Positions 10,424 through 22,061 of a stretch of DNA of 64,000 nucleotides are shown here, in pieces. How positions within the stretch are numbered: the first letter of the stretch is position 1; each line of letters starts with the position of its first letter. Source of the stretch: Ophiobolus disseminans (Eukaryota > Ascomycota > Dothideomycetes > Pleosporales > Phaeosphaeriaceae); contig MU006216.1 in NCBI GenBank assembly GCA_010093685.1, positions 1,749,065-1,813,064 of the forward strand, in the 5' to 3' direction. Position numbers and translations under genes: made by a program. The notes below the pieces were generated by a model. That model made no database searches. It saw only the letters and a list, made by a program, of their open reading frames with translations, and had not been told where the DNA came from.

Positions 10424-11824
10424 TATCCTTCTACAAGCAGAATTTGAACTGGGACGAGGTAAGGTTGTTGATGCAAAGAGGGCACCGCGATGGGGTAGAG
10501 CCAAAAGTTGCCAACGCGAGGGGCCGTTTAGGCGTGCGCCTAGTCATCTGCACGTGTACATGCCCATGACGTCAGCATCACGAGTGTCGCTCAACCCGCA
10601 GCCTAGAAGAGCATTTCTAGCACCCTGACGTCTGCAGCCATATTTTTCCAGACTCTCATACGAAAGATGAATCGACGAAACAGTCGGTTTTCCTGAGACT
10701 AAATCGAGCTACACTTCATTACAGCCACGCACCTGCATCTTACATAAGTCAGGCAATCCTCGCTCACGCTATGTCTCCGACGGAACCCCACATGTTACCC
10801 GACCCCTTCACTCTATTGATAGCCGTCGCCGCAGAAGAAGTTATCCTACACATTGCTTATACTGACACACGGTCACAGCTGCCATTCTTTTAAAAGCAGA
10901 TAATCACCCCAGCGAGCCTTTTGAAATCCAGGCCTTGGTCGCAATCGATTCTCTCTATTAGGATTTTGATCAATATCTGAACGCAAGTCCTACTACGTAC
11001 AAGGTCTCCATGCCAGCGATGCAAGCCGCACTATCGAACGGGCTGTCAGGACTGGGAAAGGCGTGGGCATGGTCCTCGATGTGAGTCAAACTGCGCAAAC
11101 AAACAAATAATAGCAGAACCGTTGTGCGATCATGAAGTGCTGATCATGTATCCAGAACTCAAATTCTGATGCAAGCATCAATATTCGCAACTGCGCCTGG
11201 CTTCCAAATTCCTCACACTAATCCCTCAACATCGCATTCCTATATGCCTCTCTCGGGATGAAACAAACGCCCAGCGGTAGAGGCGTAGATCCTTACGTAC
11301 GGATTGTCTGCCTGGGATCAGTCGAGGATGCTCGCTCCGGTAGTCAATCATGAGATTCCGGTCTCGAGGATGCACCAGTACGCGCTGGAGATACCTCGTT
11401 CGACCGCGATTGTGACTCTCAAAGAAAGCACTTGGCCGTACGGGACTCACATTGCCTCAAATTTGTAGTGTCGCGACATATGTTTCATGGCTTGTGAGAA
11501 AATTGTCGATGATGGGCAGAGGATTTAGCGAAAGGACATTGCTATATCTCTGGTAATCGCTGGGCTTATATCAGCTCTGCGTAAATGCTCATGGGTGTTA
11601 CCTCAATTTGTAGCCACGAGTCAATACATCACCCAAGCCACCCTTCTTCATACAGGTGATGACGAGGCCTACGTACCCTCACGGACCTATCAAGGGATTG
11701 TTATCACTTGAAAAATTGAAACTGGAGATGCCGTTATAGTGTACTTAAGGGCTCTTCAAGACTTTCCAACTTCAAGAACGTATCGATCTTTCGTCATCTT
11801 TTGTCTTGTTGACTCACACACAAC
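10424..11824. other. Intergenic, 1.4 kb
   Basis: Only short open frames in either strand and no domain that I can recognise. I see nothing beyond likely promoters for the flanking genes. Confidence 0.5.
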
Positions 11825-13643
11825 ATGTCGTTCATCGATTTCACGCAGGCTTCATCCTCTCCAATCAGAGCGAGTGAAAAGCCACACTCCTCCAAGCAGC
11901 TTTCAGCCAGCCTACACAATTGTTCGCTGCCACAGAACGGTGACTCTTTAGTGGTCCAGAGCGGACGCGCAGACGAACATAGCGGCATTGCAATTCAGGA
12001 AAAAAAACCGTGTCAAAGCGATTGCAGTGCTAGTTGGGAACAAAACTGTGGCGCAAAGGACTTAGAATGGCATGACGAAGATTTGATCATTATTGATCAT
12101 CGTGGAGATATCGTTCTCACTGTGGCTGACGGTGCTTTTGAAAATGTGGACGAGAAAAGATCGCGGTTTCTTGTTCGATCGAAGTGCCTACAAGAATTTC
12201 CGGAGTGGAAGTGCCTTTTACTTACCGAGCCGCCGTTCACATTGACACCTCCTGTCGAGGATGATCAGGCCTCAGGCACTACTCTAGAAGCGCCTGAGCT
12301 TTCCTCGTGTGTTACTCCGGCGCAGAGTGTGGTCGGGTTTGATACGCAATGCGACCCTGACAGCAGGGCAAGACTGAAAACTAAGGCCGAGGCACTCTAC
12401 CTCACTTCCTTCACCCGATGCCTCCCACATTATCGTCTCGCTTCTTCCATCCGCGATCTCACTAAGCACTCTCGTAGCGCTTGCACGACATTGCGAGGAT
12501 TTCGGCTATCCATCCCTCATGGAACCTCTCATCGTGCCGTGGCTAGATAGGCTTTCAACAGCGGCCCTGGAAGCTCCGAACTTGGACTGGCTCTACGTGT
12601 CGTGGGTGTTTCGATTGCCTTACTTGTTTGAGGCTCAATTTCAAGCCCTGGTTTGTACAACCACATCTGAAGATCTGGCGACGGCCAAGCCCGACGCAGA
12701 CGGGTACTCTGACAGCGATCTCTTGGGTAAGAAACTTTATATTTTTAGTCTTTCTGCATGCTAATGAGTGAATAGAATTGCTTTACGAATCTCGAGCAGG
12801 AGTTGCTGCAGAATCTACTAAACGCAGCTACGCAGTTTTCCAATGAAGACTTCTGGCTCGAAAATCCGGAATGTCGGCATGGTGTTGATACACGGGAATG
12901 TATCGAGCACGCCTATGTATCTTTGGTCATCAAGCTACGCGCCTTGAAGCTATGGCCCAACGTACCGGACCCGTCTGAAATCACCCAAAGCCCGTCGCAA
13001 CTCCGGGAAACTCTTTTTTGTAACGGTTTGGGCTCTGCCCAGACCTACTCTAGTACGAGTTGGGATAGCTTATGTACGTTCATGTATATAAGCAGCTCTG
13101 CCTACCTTAGATAGTCAATTCAGCGCAGTCCTCCCCTCCACACATCGTCACATTTTGGGTGTGAGCTTCAGTCCCTACACTCCGGATCATATTGCTTGTG
13201 ACTTGTTGATTGAACGTTATCGACATGCTGTGCAACATGCGGGGTTTGTGCGCAAGCTTCTCGAGGAGACAGCAAAAAATATCTTCTTAAACAAGACTGA
13301 GTCCTTTTCGAGCCATTTCCATCATTGTCTGGGTAGCTACATGTACTCTTATGGCTTTCTTCCTCACAACTTCAGTTTCACGTCTCTTGTTGCAGGGAAG
13401 AAAATGACCAGAGAGGGAGACTCGACTCTTGGAAACCATTTAGATGACGATGCCGAATCTGACTTCGAACTTTCGGACGCCAGCTCAGAGCCAGAAGAGG
13501 AATACCTTACTCATGATGCCCGACACGCTTTGGTTGAACTCGAGAATACACAGACAGGTCCAAGAAAGAGAGCAAGGTACGAAACAAATTCAGAAGATGT
13601 ACTCGGTGCGAAACTCTCCGAGGGCTCAGGACAGGGTTATTGA
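11825..13643 (+). CDS. BTB/POZ-like fungal protein, multi-exon
   Basis: ATG at 11825. A BTB-like segment (RGDIVLTVADG, then FLVRSKCLQEFPEWKCLL) lies near residues 95–135. The likely parts are 11825–12336, 12386–12726, a third exon from about 12776 or 12828 to 13073, and 13129–13643. The first intron (12337–12385) and last intron (13074–13128) join in phase. The middle junction does not: the good donor GTAAGA at 12727 and the acceptor at 12775 give a frame shift, while an acceptor at 12827 restores frame but drops a plausible helix. The C-terminal part has Cys/His spacing (CRHGVDTREC) and an acidic tail followed by a basic KRAR motif. Related fungal BTB proteins are of unknown function. Either non-standard splicing or a damaged allele would explain the junction. 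Confidence 0.5.
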
Positions 13644-14102
13644 TGCAAACAAGCAACGCCAGATTCTTTGAATATGCGCCATTCAACGTTCAATCTGAAC
13701 TTTCGTTTCATGCCCTTCGGGAGGGTTTTAAAGGGCGTTAAATACATAATTGAATGACCAAACAGTCCGTACTTTCATGATGAACTTCGCGGCTCATGCA
13801 GGTGGCGTCGCCGGGAAAGTAGCCAGGTATCCATTACCGTCATCACAGTCGCCAACGCCCGGAGCCTCCCGAATTCGTCTTGCCTCTAGCAGTCGGCCGC
13901 ACTCGTACCCCTCGGGTACATGACAGTTCCGTTTCGTCTGCCTGCCAACTCGTCGAGGTTCCCCGCAAAACCGCCATGTGGGGCATGAACTTCCCCAAGC
14001 ACCCCGCAAGTGCAACAGCGACTTCCGAGCGAGTGCATTGCGAACATCTTGAAGCACTGATATAAACGTCTCATACCAAACCACAGGCTCCAGTAACCAA
14101 AC
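13644..14102. other. Intergenic, 459 bp
   Basis: Short region between the BTB-like gene and the SDR gene; probably terminator plus SDR promoter. No gene seen. Confidence 0.5.
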
Positions 14103-15148
14103 ATGGATCCTGCGCAATTCGGTTACAGTACCCTGCCACTCCAACACAAACCCTATGATACGATCTTGCCAGAAACGCTGAAGGGAGCGAACACCGGCAA
14201 AGTCGCATTCGTCACTGGCGCCGGTCAAGGCATCGGTGCAGCCATCGCAGAAGCGCTCGCGAAGTCCGGAGCGAATGTAGCCATTCTCGATCTCAAGCTC
14301 GACAACCTAGCTAAAACCAAGGAAACATGTCTCTCTCATGGTGTCAAAGTGGAGGACTTTGCATGCGACGTTACGGATGGAGAGAAGGTCAAAGAAGTTA
14401 TGGATCAAGTGGAGCAGAAGCTTGGGCCGATTGACGTGCTTATCAACAACGCTGGGATCCTGGATCAAAGACCATTCATGATGTCGACATTTGACGGGTT
14501 TTGGCGACAGATTGAAGTGAACTTCAAGGCGCCACTGATGTTGATTCATCAAATCCTCCCACGCATGAAAGAGCGCGGAAGCGGTTGTATCATCAACATC
14601 GCTTCGCGGTCTGGAACCGTGGATGTGCCCATGACGCTGGGGTACGTTACTTCGAAGGCGGCATTGATAAGGGCAACGCACACGCTGCAGTTGGAAATGG
14701 AACTTGATGGACTAGACCCGGCGATACATATGTATGCGCTACATCCTGGCGGTGTGCTGACGGCTATGGGCGGCGGTGAGTTGTCCAGTGTTAAAATTGA
14801 GCTTGATTGTGGCGGCTAACAGGATTGTAGCTGGAGCGGCAAAGGAAGTAAAAGAAAAGTACGGCGATATCACGGACGAGGAGTTCTACAAAGATCTGTT
14901 CAAAGATGGACCACCGCTATGCGGGCAGACGTGTGCGTATCTGGCGACAGGCAGGGGTAAAGAACTACGAGGCTTCTTCTTCGGTAAGCCTCACTTGAAC
15001 TGATTCAAATCGTATTCATCGTTAACTTTGGCAAGACTGTCGGCAAGACATTGCGAAACTTCTTGACTACGGTCGGGAAAGGCTGTTGAAGGAGAACCGC
15101 AATACCTTGACCGTCAACTTCATTGATGGGTACTGTAATGAGCCGTAA
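14103..15148 (+). CDS. Short-chain dehydrogenase/reductase
   Basis: Three exons: 14103–14775, 14831–14983 and 15036–15148, giving 312 residues; all junctions are GT–AG and in phase. The Rossmann cofactor motif TGAGQGIG is near residues 38–45, the structural NNAG motif near 117–120, and the catalytic Tyr/Lys pair appears as GYVTSKAA with an upstream Ser in INIASRSG. It is a classical SDR that would use NAD(P)H to reduce or oxidise an alcohol or ketone. Substrate is unknown. The gene converges on an MFS sugar-transporter-like gene with only 47 bp between stops, which hints at a linked uptake/catabolic role but does not prove one. Confidence 0.85.
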
Positions 15149-15195
15149 ACGATGATTACAATCACCCACCTATTCCGATCTTAACATTGCCTCTC

Positions 15196-16930
15196 TCACA
15201 CCGTTTCCTTTGTCTCAACATATTCCGAACTGATACTAGTTCTCTTTTCTCCAAACTTGCCTGGCTCTCCGGCAGCAATCCTCTCATCTGCCTCAATGAA
15301 CTCAGCTGGACGGTGCAGTTGCACAGCTAGTTTGTTCCTATGAATGAAAATGCCTGGTCCGGTCTCGAAGAAGCGATCAATGTCTTCAAGGGTTCTGTTT
15401 GCGGTCTCAGGGTAGAAGAAGTAGGTGACCGGGATAAACGAAAAGCAGATAATTGCCCAAATTATCCAAAATTTATATCCGAGGCTCTCAATTCCTGGTA
15501 AGGTAGCTTGAACGACGGCGTAGTTGCAGATCCAGTTGGTGGACATGGCGAGTGAGGCACCCTTGGTTCGCATCTCTAGTGCATTGATCCTGTAAGGCTG
15601 TCAGCGCTAGATTCATAGACATTTACACATGGAGAACAACTGACTCGGTTGGGTATAGCCACGGTACACCAAGAACTCCCATTCCAAAACTGGCGAAGAA
15701 GACGAAGAAGAACGATACGGCCACGATCCCGTACTTATAAGAGTCACCGCCAGCTTCAGTCCGGCCTTGGGACATGGCGATCATGATCCAACAGAATGAG
15801 CATGCAGCTGCAGATACCATCATGACCTAGCATTATTAGCATACGAGTTGATGAGATTTGTTCAATGTCGAAGTACTTACCTTGCGACGCCCGTATCGCT
15901 CGATGACGAAGTATGCCAAACAAGCAAAAATGAGGTAGTCGACCGAACCAGCTGCAGCCAAAATACGGGCAAGAAGTTCTGAAATGCCAAGAGCGTTGAT
16001 GAAGATGTACGACATGTAGTACGAAGTTACGTTGATTCCGGAGATCTGATTCATTGCCTGCATCCAAGCGCCCAAGATCATTCGTCGTAGGACACCACTG
16101 GGGCCTTTTCCAGAAAGAAGCTGCCACCACGTGTATGTGTTCATGTGTTCGCGATCCAGAATGTCCTTGATGATTCTGTACTGAGTAACAACGGCCGGGG
16201 ATTCTGGTGTTGCGTCGTGACCTTCAAGAGCAGCAAGGACTTCGAGCGCTTCCTCATGCTTGCCCTTCCGGATGAGAAGTCGTGGCGAATCGGGTAGGAA
16301 GGGACACATCGCATAGATGCAAAAGGTGAAGAATAGTTGAAAGGCTAGGGGAAACCGCCACGCGATATCGCGGGGCGCAAACGAGAAACCGAGAGTGAGC
16401 CAGTTGGAGATGCTGAAACCGGTGATGCAGTTGGCTGGCTGTCATTAGCAACATACTCGTAAAAACATGGCGATGGACTTACCCATCTGAATGATGACCA
16501 GCTTTCCTCTACTGCTCATCTTACTGGTCTCTGCCTGCCAAACACCAGCTGTTGCCGTATTCATACCCGTGCCGAGACCAGCTACAATGCGCCCCACCAT
16601 CATGCTTGCAACTGTCCAGCTACAAGTTTGTATGATTGCTCCGATGCCAATGATCGTTGAGCCAAGCATGATTTGTCGAGGGCGTCCAAGCATGTCGCCC
16701 GTCCAGATGGTCGACATGGCTCCAATGAAGCATCCGATGTTGTAGATCGAGGTCATGACTCCTTGCATGTTTGCAGATGGGTAGCCGAAAGTATGCAGAA
16801 AATTCTCGGAAATGATGACATTTCCGAAAACTCCTTGGTCGTATCCATAGAAAATTAGGACTGTGCTGGCTGCGATCGATATCCAGACCGTAAGTCTCTC
16901 ACCAGAACCTCCAAGGTATTTGCGTGCCAT
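15196..16930 (-). CDS. MFS sugar transporter-like protein
   Basis: Four exons on the minus strand: 16930–16483, 16434–15881, 15826–15645 and 15589–15196, giving 525 residues. The family signatures are visible: an N-terminal FYGYDQGVFGN near residue 28, the loop motif GDMLGRPRQ near residue 79, LPDSPRLLIRKG between halves, YGRRK, and the C-terminal PETANRTLEDIDRFF (compare the usual PETKGRTLEE). Twelve hydrophobic segments are expected. Role: proton-coupled uptake of a hexose, polyol or sugar acid at the plasma membrane; the substrate is not readable. Its 3' end faces the SDR gene at 14103–15148. Confidence 0.9.
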
Positions 16931-18172
16931 GTTCAGTGGAAATTAATGAAGCTGTACAGAACGGCCACAAAAAGAGGGAACGTGGTGTCTTTGTCTTAGC
17001 ACACGTTCACAGTAAGTGGATAGCCGTTGTCAGTCCCACAAGGCTGGTACTGAACCACAGATCGTCAGAGCGAAGATCGGCGCTCTTTATGCAAGTACTC
17101 CGCATCGCAACCTCGGGTCTTTTCGCGTGACGATATCCCTTCGCTCCAGGTATTTGGTCGTCTCGAGCAGGGAAGTCACCCCAGGTTTCTCACCCAGGTC
17201 ACATTTCCCCATACCCCAGACAGCGAAGACCCACACTGGCCCACAAATCAGTGGCTAATTCGGTTTATCCATCATGCGAAGCACCTGGAAGGATTCATGA
17301 TGTGCCGCCAAGAGCATACAAGTGAGTCAAAATGAGGGCGTGATGACGGCGGCATGGTGTTGAGATCGCAAGTGCGGAAACAAACGCTGCCGGATTGCTG
17401 AATTTGGCAACGCGGAATGAGGTTCGGCTGTTGAGTGCGGAAGGTGTAGCGAGCGCGGGCGACCGGGAAAATTGAAGAAGGTATGCCGAGTGTGGGGTTG
17501 CCAACTTCAATCAAGGGTAATGGCGAGTCGGTCTTGAAAAGAGAAATGTTGCACGGCCAAAGAGAGGATTTACAACATTTGATCAGCCAAGCGCTGTTCA
17601 ACTGCATGAAAGACGATTACCTGCTAGCACGATCCCAAAAACAATTCACTTGCGAAAAGACACTAGAAAAGAACAGGATCTGTGCGTGCGCATGTGACAC
17701 ACATGAACTTGGAAGATCAATGATAACCGTTCTCCTAAAAGCAAGCTACTCAGGAACATCAGCCAGATACTGAAACATCGACTCTTCTGTGTCGTAAACA
17801 TGCGCATACCGTGTAAGCCAACATGGGCTTTCCATGTCTTCGGCTCGAGACGAGACTGTCACAATGTAGTGGTTTGGATAACACACGCTTCAGATCATGG
17901 CTAGGAGAACGACATATCGAGGCTAGCGGTTATTTTGCCGACAGGTTTCCAAGGTAGTTTCTTTGGTCCACTACTCGCATGTCTTCAAATGTTAGGCCAT
18001 TGGAAGTAGCACAACGGCTCCTGGTTTATCGGTGCGAGTGCAATAAAATAACAAAAATTGCCAAATCACCCCGCCCTTCTCCTAGTCCAGTTGAATGTGA
18101 CAGATTGGGTGATCCGGAGCGGCCAACAAGCTCCTTCTGCTATTTCGTGGACTGTATCAGCGAAGGGCCTTT
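16931..18172. other. Intergenic, 1.2 kb
   Basis: Contains the sugar-transporter promoter. Open frames at 17272–17607 and 17483–17773 overlap on opposite strands and show no domain. I see no gene. Confidence 0.5.
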
Positions 18173-18981
18173 CTACACTAGGTGGATTGGACCTTCCCTC
18201 GCTTCATTGCCAACTGATCGGTACAAGGGTCCCCTTCCTGGCAACATCAACACCATAGGCACTATGCCTGTTCCTCCGAGCAATCTACTCGAAACCCATG
18301 GGTGACGCAGCATCCAGGCAATGCCATAGAGAAGTGCTGCAATACCAAACATGCCTGCCGAGATGGCATATGGCACTATTCGAACACGAGGAAACCCGAA
18401 ACCACATGCGTAGACAGTGATCTGGCTACACAGTACGAGGTTCACCCCAAATCTTGTTCTCAGCCCAGGGCCACGCTTCCAGTATATCCTGGTCATGGTT
18501 ATGTTTATTGCGAAGAAAAAAGCAAGCGAGAACGGGAGCACATGGACGAACCCCGCAAAGGGATGGCCGTCAAATTTGCTCATTGATGGAACGAAGTGGC
18601 GAATTGGCATCACAAACCACGACAGCATCGAAATGTAGATGAGTGATTGTCGTCGAAAGTAGTGTGGAAGATCCAGTGCGAGAGGTGCAAGTGGGAAAAG
18701 ACTGTTGATGTAGCATAAGCAAAGCACAAACTATGTTACGAGGCGTGTGCTTACATAGTCATGACTCCAAGGTCGACGAGATAAGGAACTATCCTTCGCG
18801 AGCTACGGTTGTTGTATCCGGAGATTAAGATGGAGAAGATGCTGAGTAATCTAGGAATCGCTGCAAAATAGAGCAACAGGGCTCCGAATACAGATGTCCT
18901 GATTCCACTTAGTGCATTGGTAAACAGAAAATCAATGGATAGCATTACCATTGCGCGTATACGGCTGATGTCTGTTAGCAT
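18173..18981 (-). CDS. Multi-pass membrane protein, hypothetical (5' end unresolved)
   Basis: Two exons are clear: from about 18981 to 18755 and 18701–18173, joined by a 53-nt intron in phase. At least six hydrophobic helices are visible, for example FGALLLYFAAIPRLLSIFS, LSWFVMPIRHFV, GFVHVLPFSLAFFFAINITM and AGMFGIAALLYGIAWML. The ATG at 18981 (MLTDISRIRAM) is the first clear start. More coding sequence probably lies further upstream, up to about 19400, because open frames with helix-like sequence continue there through candidate introns; a frame containing MDASGKKMLSG begins at 19397. I do not recognise the family. It is divergent from the HET gene starting at 19439, and the two probably share a very short promoter. 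Confidence 0.5.
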
Positions 18982-19438
18982 ATTGGGGCTTGCTAGCAAT
19001 GTGCTCGAACTAGGGGTAACGCACTCAGATTTCGTAGCCTCAAGTCGCTCCTCACGTTGTCCAAAATGTACATTGTGCAATTAGGAGACCTTGTGTTTCA
19101 TAGCGAAGGTTCTTTTTCGCGATAAGACGTGTGCACAGGTGGCCGTGAAGGAAATCAATACCTATGTGATGTTGGCGGAAGAAGGCAGTGTCGCAAAGGG
19201 GCTGCTGCTCGCACGGTCCGCGGCTTCGGAACACAGCCACGGAGAGCGGTAAGAATGCGCTTCTGATTGGCCGCTCGCTGCCCGAAAAGGCTACATGTCG
19301 CGAGCGTCAGCCTCAAAAGCTCGGTGAGACTGAAACGAATATCCGTGTTCGTATGGAATTCGTGGCCGGAAAGCATTTTCTTACCACTTGCATCCATGAA
19401 CGGCAACTTGCGCACCTGTGTCGATTCCTGTGCGCGCG

Positions 19439-21487
19439 ATGACGTTGCGCAACAACCAACAACAGATCTATCAGCCACTCACCGGCTCCTCCATTCGACT
19501 CTTGTCCATCACCCCGGGATTCCCGACTGAAGCCATAAACTGCGCTTTTGTCACCGTGGTCGACCTCTATGAAGCGCCTCCCTACGATGCGCTGTCGTAT
19601 GTATGGGGCGAGGAGCTTAGTCTGGATCCCATAATCTGCAATAATGCCACAGTGACCATCACCAAGCAACTAGCCGACGCACTTAAGCACCTACGACGCT
19701 TCCCGGTGCTTCCCTGGCCTAAGAATCACCCGCTACGTTCGAGGAAAAATGCATGGAAGGGATTTGCGAGAAACCGCCATGAACACCATGAAGACGACAT
19801 CGCAGGTCAAGAGGTGTTGCTGTGGGTGGACGCCCTGTGTATCAATCAGGGCGATGCCGCCGAGAGGGCCCAACAGGTCAAGATGATGGGCACAATTTAT
19901 GCACGAGCCTTGAATGTCAAGATCTGGCTCGGCAAAGAAGATAAAGAAGCACCCAATTTGGCTCCTTCCAACGTTACAACTAGACTGGGGACGAATGACT
20001 TGTCTACCGCATTAGCATCCTTGGACAATGATCAGATGGACCTAATACGGAAGAAAAACTTCCACATTAGCGCGTATGGGAAGATGCCGATCGTGCTTTC
20101 GTTTCTTGCGCAAGCTCTGCGAAATTCCAGCGGGCCGGAGAACAGATTGGCTGCGACTAAACCGATGGAGGACTCAGCTCATCGGAACATTGCATACGGG
20201 TTTCCACCTCCTGACGCTCCCGAATGGAATACAGTGCGAGAGTTCTTCGTTAACTCTTGGTTTGATAGAGTATGGGTGTTGCAAGAAGTAGTGCTTGCGA
20301 GCAAGGCAACAGCCTTGATTGGTGATTGGGAGATTGAGTGGGCTGCCATTGGAGAGGCTGCGATGTGGTTTCAGTCTAAGGGCTATGCCGTGCCAGCAGT
20401 ATCGAGGTATCAATTGCGAGATCAACAGGATCTCCTTCCGGTCTCCAAGACCGCTTCCGCGTGGCATCTTTGCTCTTGGCCCGACCACAAAATCCCTCTC
20501 TTAGATTTGCTCCACGAGTTCCGCAACAGACTAGCCACGAATCCAGCAGACAAGGTGTATGCGACATTCGGAATGGCGGCTGAGCTATCACACATGGAGA
20601 AGCATGGCTTTCACCAGCTGGTGGAGCCCAATTACACCTCGAAGACTGTTCTCGATGTTTATCGCGATATTGCAAAGTATCTCATCATCGAGCATGGAAA
20701 TCTGGACGTACTTTCTCATGCTGGAACGTCACTACTCTCTGAATGGCCGTCTTGGGTTCCGGACTGGCGCTACGACAAGGCTTCCAACGCCCTTGCAACA
20801 TCCGGCTCTGCCGCTGTGTACAACGCAAGCAAAAATCAGCTGCTCTCTATCGACATTAGCAATAAATTCAACGCCATTTCCATTCAAGGAGTGGAGGTGG
20901 ACACTGTTATGCTTTACGGTGACAGGCTCGCAAGTCACGGCGTTGGTTTCGTGACATATCAGGAAGAAATCGACTTTGTGAGAATGGCATGGGCGTTGAT
21001 CTCGCAACACCCTTCCACCATGTATGAGGATACCGCAGCTATGCTCATCCAAACACTTACTGCAGGTCTGAGCAACAGCAACAGGCCTGCATCTGAGGAT
21101 CCCAGCTTTCAGGCAGACGCCCTACACTGGTTTGCACAGCACGCTCCTCGGACTCTTCCCACCGCACCTTTATCTCAACGTTTCAACTGGTCGATAAAAC
21201 AACGCGCTGATTCGGGCCGATTCCATGAGGCCTTCGTGCGGGCTTGCGTCGACAGACGCCTCTTCGTGACAAGAGGTGGATTGATCGGTATTGGGCCTCA
21301 TGCTATGAAGGAAGGCGACATTGTCGTGATATTATTTGGTGGACGAGTACCCTACATTCTCCGCCCGATAGGCATGAGCTACAAGTATATTGGGGAGTGC
21401 TACGTGCCAGGGCTGATGAACGGCGAAGCAGTCACAAACCAAGGAGACGACAATGCGAGGAAGAGAACTTTTTTCGAACTAGTCTGA
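19439..21487 (+). CDS. HET-domain protein (heterokaryon incompatibility)
   Basis: A single exon of 682 residues from ATG 19439 (MTLRNNQQQ) to TGA 21485–21487. The HET domain blocks are all present: PPYDALSYVWGEE near residues 48–60, LLWVDALCINQGD near 125–140 followed by a helix ending VKIWLG, and SWFDRVWVLQEVVLASKA near 275. The later FRNRLATNPADKVYATFGMA block is the usual end of the domain. Family knowledge: HET proteins trigger vegetative incompatibility or programmed cell death when non-self alleles meet. The C-terminal half ends with the common fungal segment around GDIVVILFGGRVPYILRP. A second HET gene lies 2.4 kb beyond, on the other strand. Confidence 0.9.
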   Translation: MTLRNNQQQIYQPLTGSSIRLLSITPGFPTEAINCAFVTVVDLYEAPPYDALSYVWGEELSLDPIICNNATVTITKQLADALKHLRRFPVLPWPKNHPLRSRKNAWKGFARNRHEHHEDDIAGQEVLLWVDALCINQGDAAERAQQVKMMGTIYARALNVKIWLGKEDKEAPNLAPSNVTTRLGTNDLSTALASLDNDQMDLIRKKNFHISAYGKMPIVLSFLAQALRNSSGPENRLAATKPMEDSAHRNIAYGFPPPDAPEWNTVREFFVNSWFDRVWVLQEVVLASKATALIGDWEIEWAAIGEAAMWFQSKGYAVPAVSRYQLRDQQDLLPVSKTASAWHLCSWPDHKIPLLDLLHEFRNRLATNPADKVYATFGMAAELSHMEKHGFHQLVEPNYTSKTVLDVYRDIAKYLIIEHGNLDVLSHAGTSLLSEWPSWVPDWRYDKASNALATSGSAAVYNASKNQLLSIDISNKFNAISIQGVEVDTVMLYGDRLASHGVGFVTYQEEIDFVRMAWALISQHPSTMYEDTAAMLIQTLTAGLSNSNRPASEDPSFQADALHWFAQHAPRTLPTAPLSQRFNWSIKQRADSGRFHEAFVRACVDRRLFVTRGGLIGIGPHAMKEGDIVVILFGGRVPYILRPIGMSYKYIGECYVPGLMNGEAVTNQGDDNARKRTFFELV

Positions 21488-22061
21488 GGTACAGCTAGCT
21501 CTACTGGTTTAGTCCAAACTCGGTATGATATCGGGAGTCGGTGATGCACAGGAGATTGAAACATGATGTACATGACGTCAGTGATAACTGGTTAGTCATC
21601 CAGCATTTCTTCACCATCGCTAAGTGGGGTTCGGCCAGTTCCGACCAGTAAAATATATTCCTTTGTGGCATCGGGATGTACCAACATGCCTCGCGGAGCA
21701 GAACAATCGATTCGCACAAGGAAGTCTTGGCTAGGCATGCCGAACTCCGTTCGGCGTCGCGACCGCTCCGACACGAACAATTTCTGCAGATATGCGATCC
21801 GCTCATACTATCCGATAGGCGATAGCTTGTTGGTGAGACCTCCGTACTCGGTTTGGCATGGACAGAGTTTCCTAGTTTGGACATGCTTACAAAAGCACGC
21901 CGTGCTAAATTTTCCATTGCGAGGAGCTACGCACACCCAATAATACGTCAAAGTCACGCCTTATCACAAAATGCTACCATTATAACAAAGATTCTAACAT
22001 CCAGCTTGCTTGCTTTCATTGCTTCAAAACTCCGGACCTCTCACAGAAGAGTGCAATCACT
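21488..22061. other. Intergenic, 574 bp
   Basis: Open frames at 21501–21917 (minus) and 21665–21943 (plus) are mutual shadows without domains. Probable terminator of the HET gene and promoter of the MFS gene. Confidence 0.5.

Noticed and set aside
21501..21917. 138-codon minus-strand frame between HET and MFS genes
   Set aside because: No domain and overlaps an equally featureless opposite frame in a short intergenic gap.
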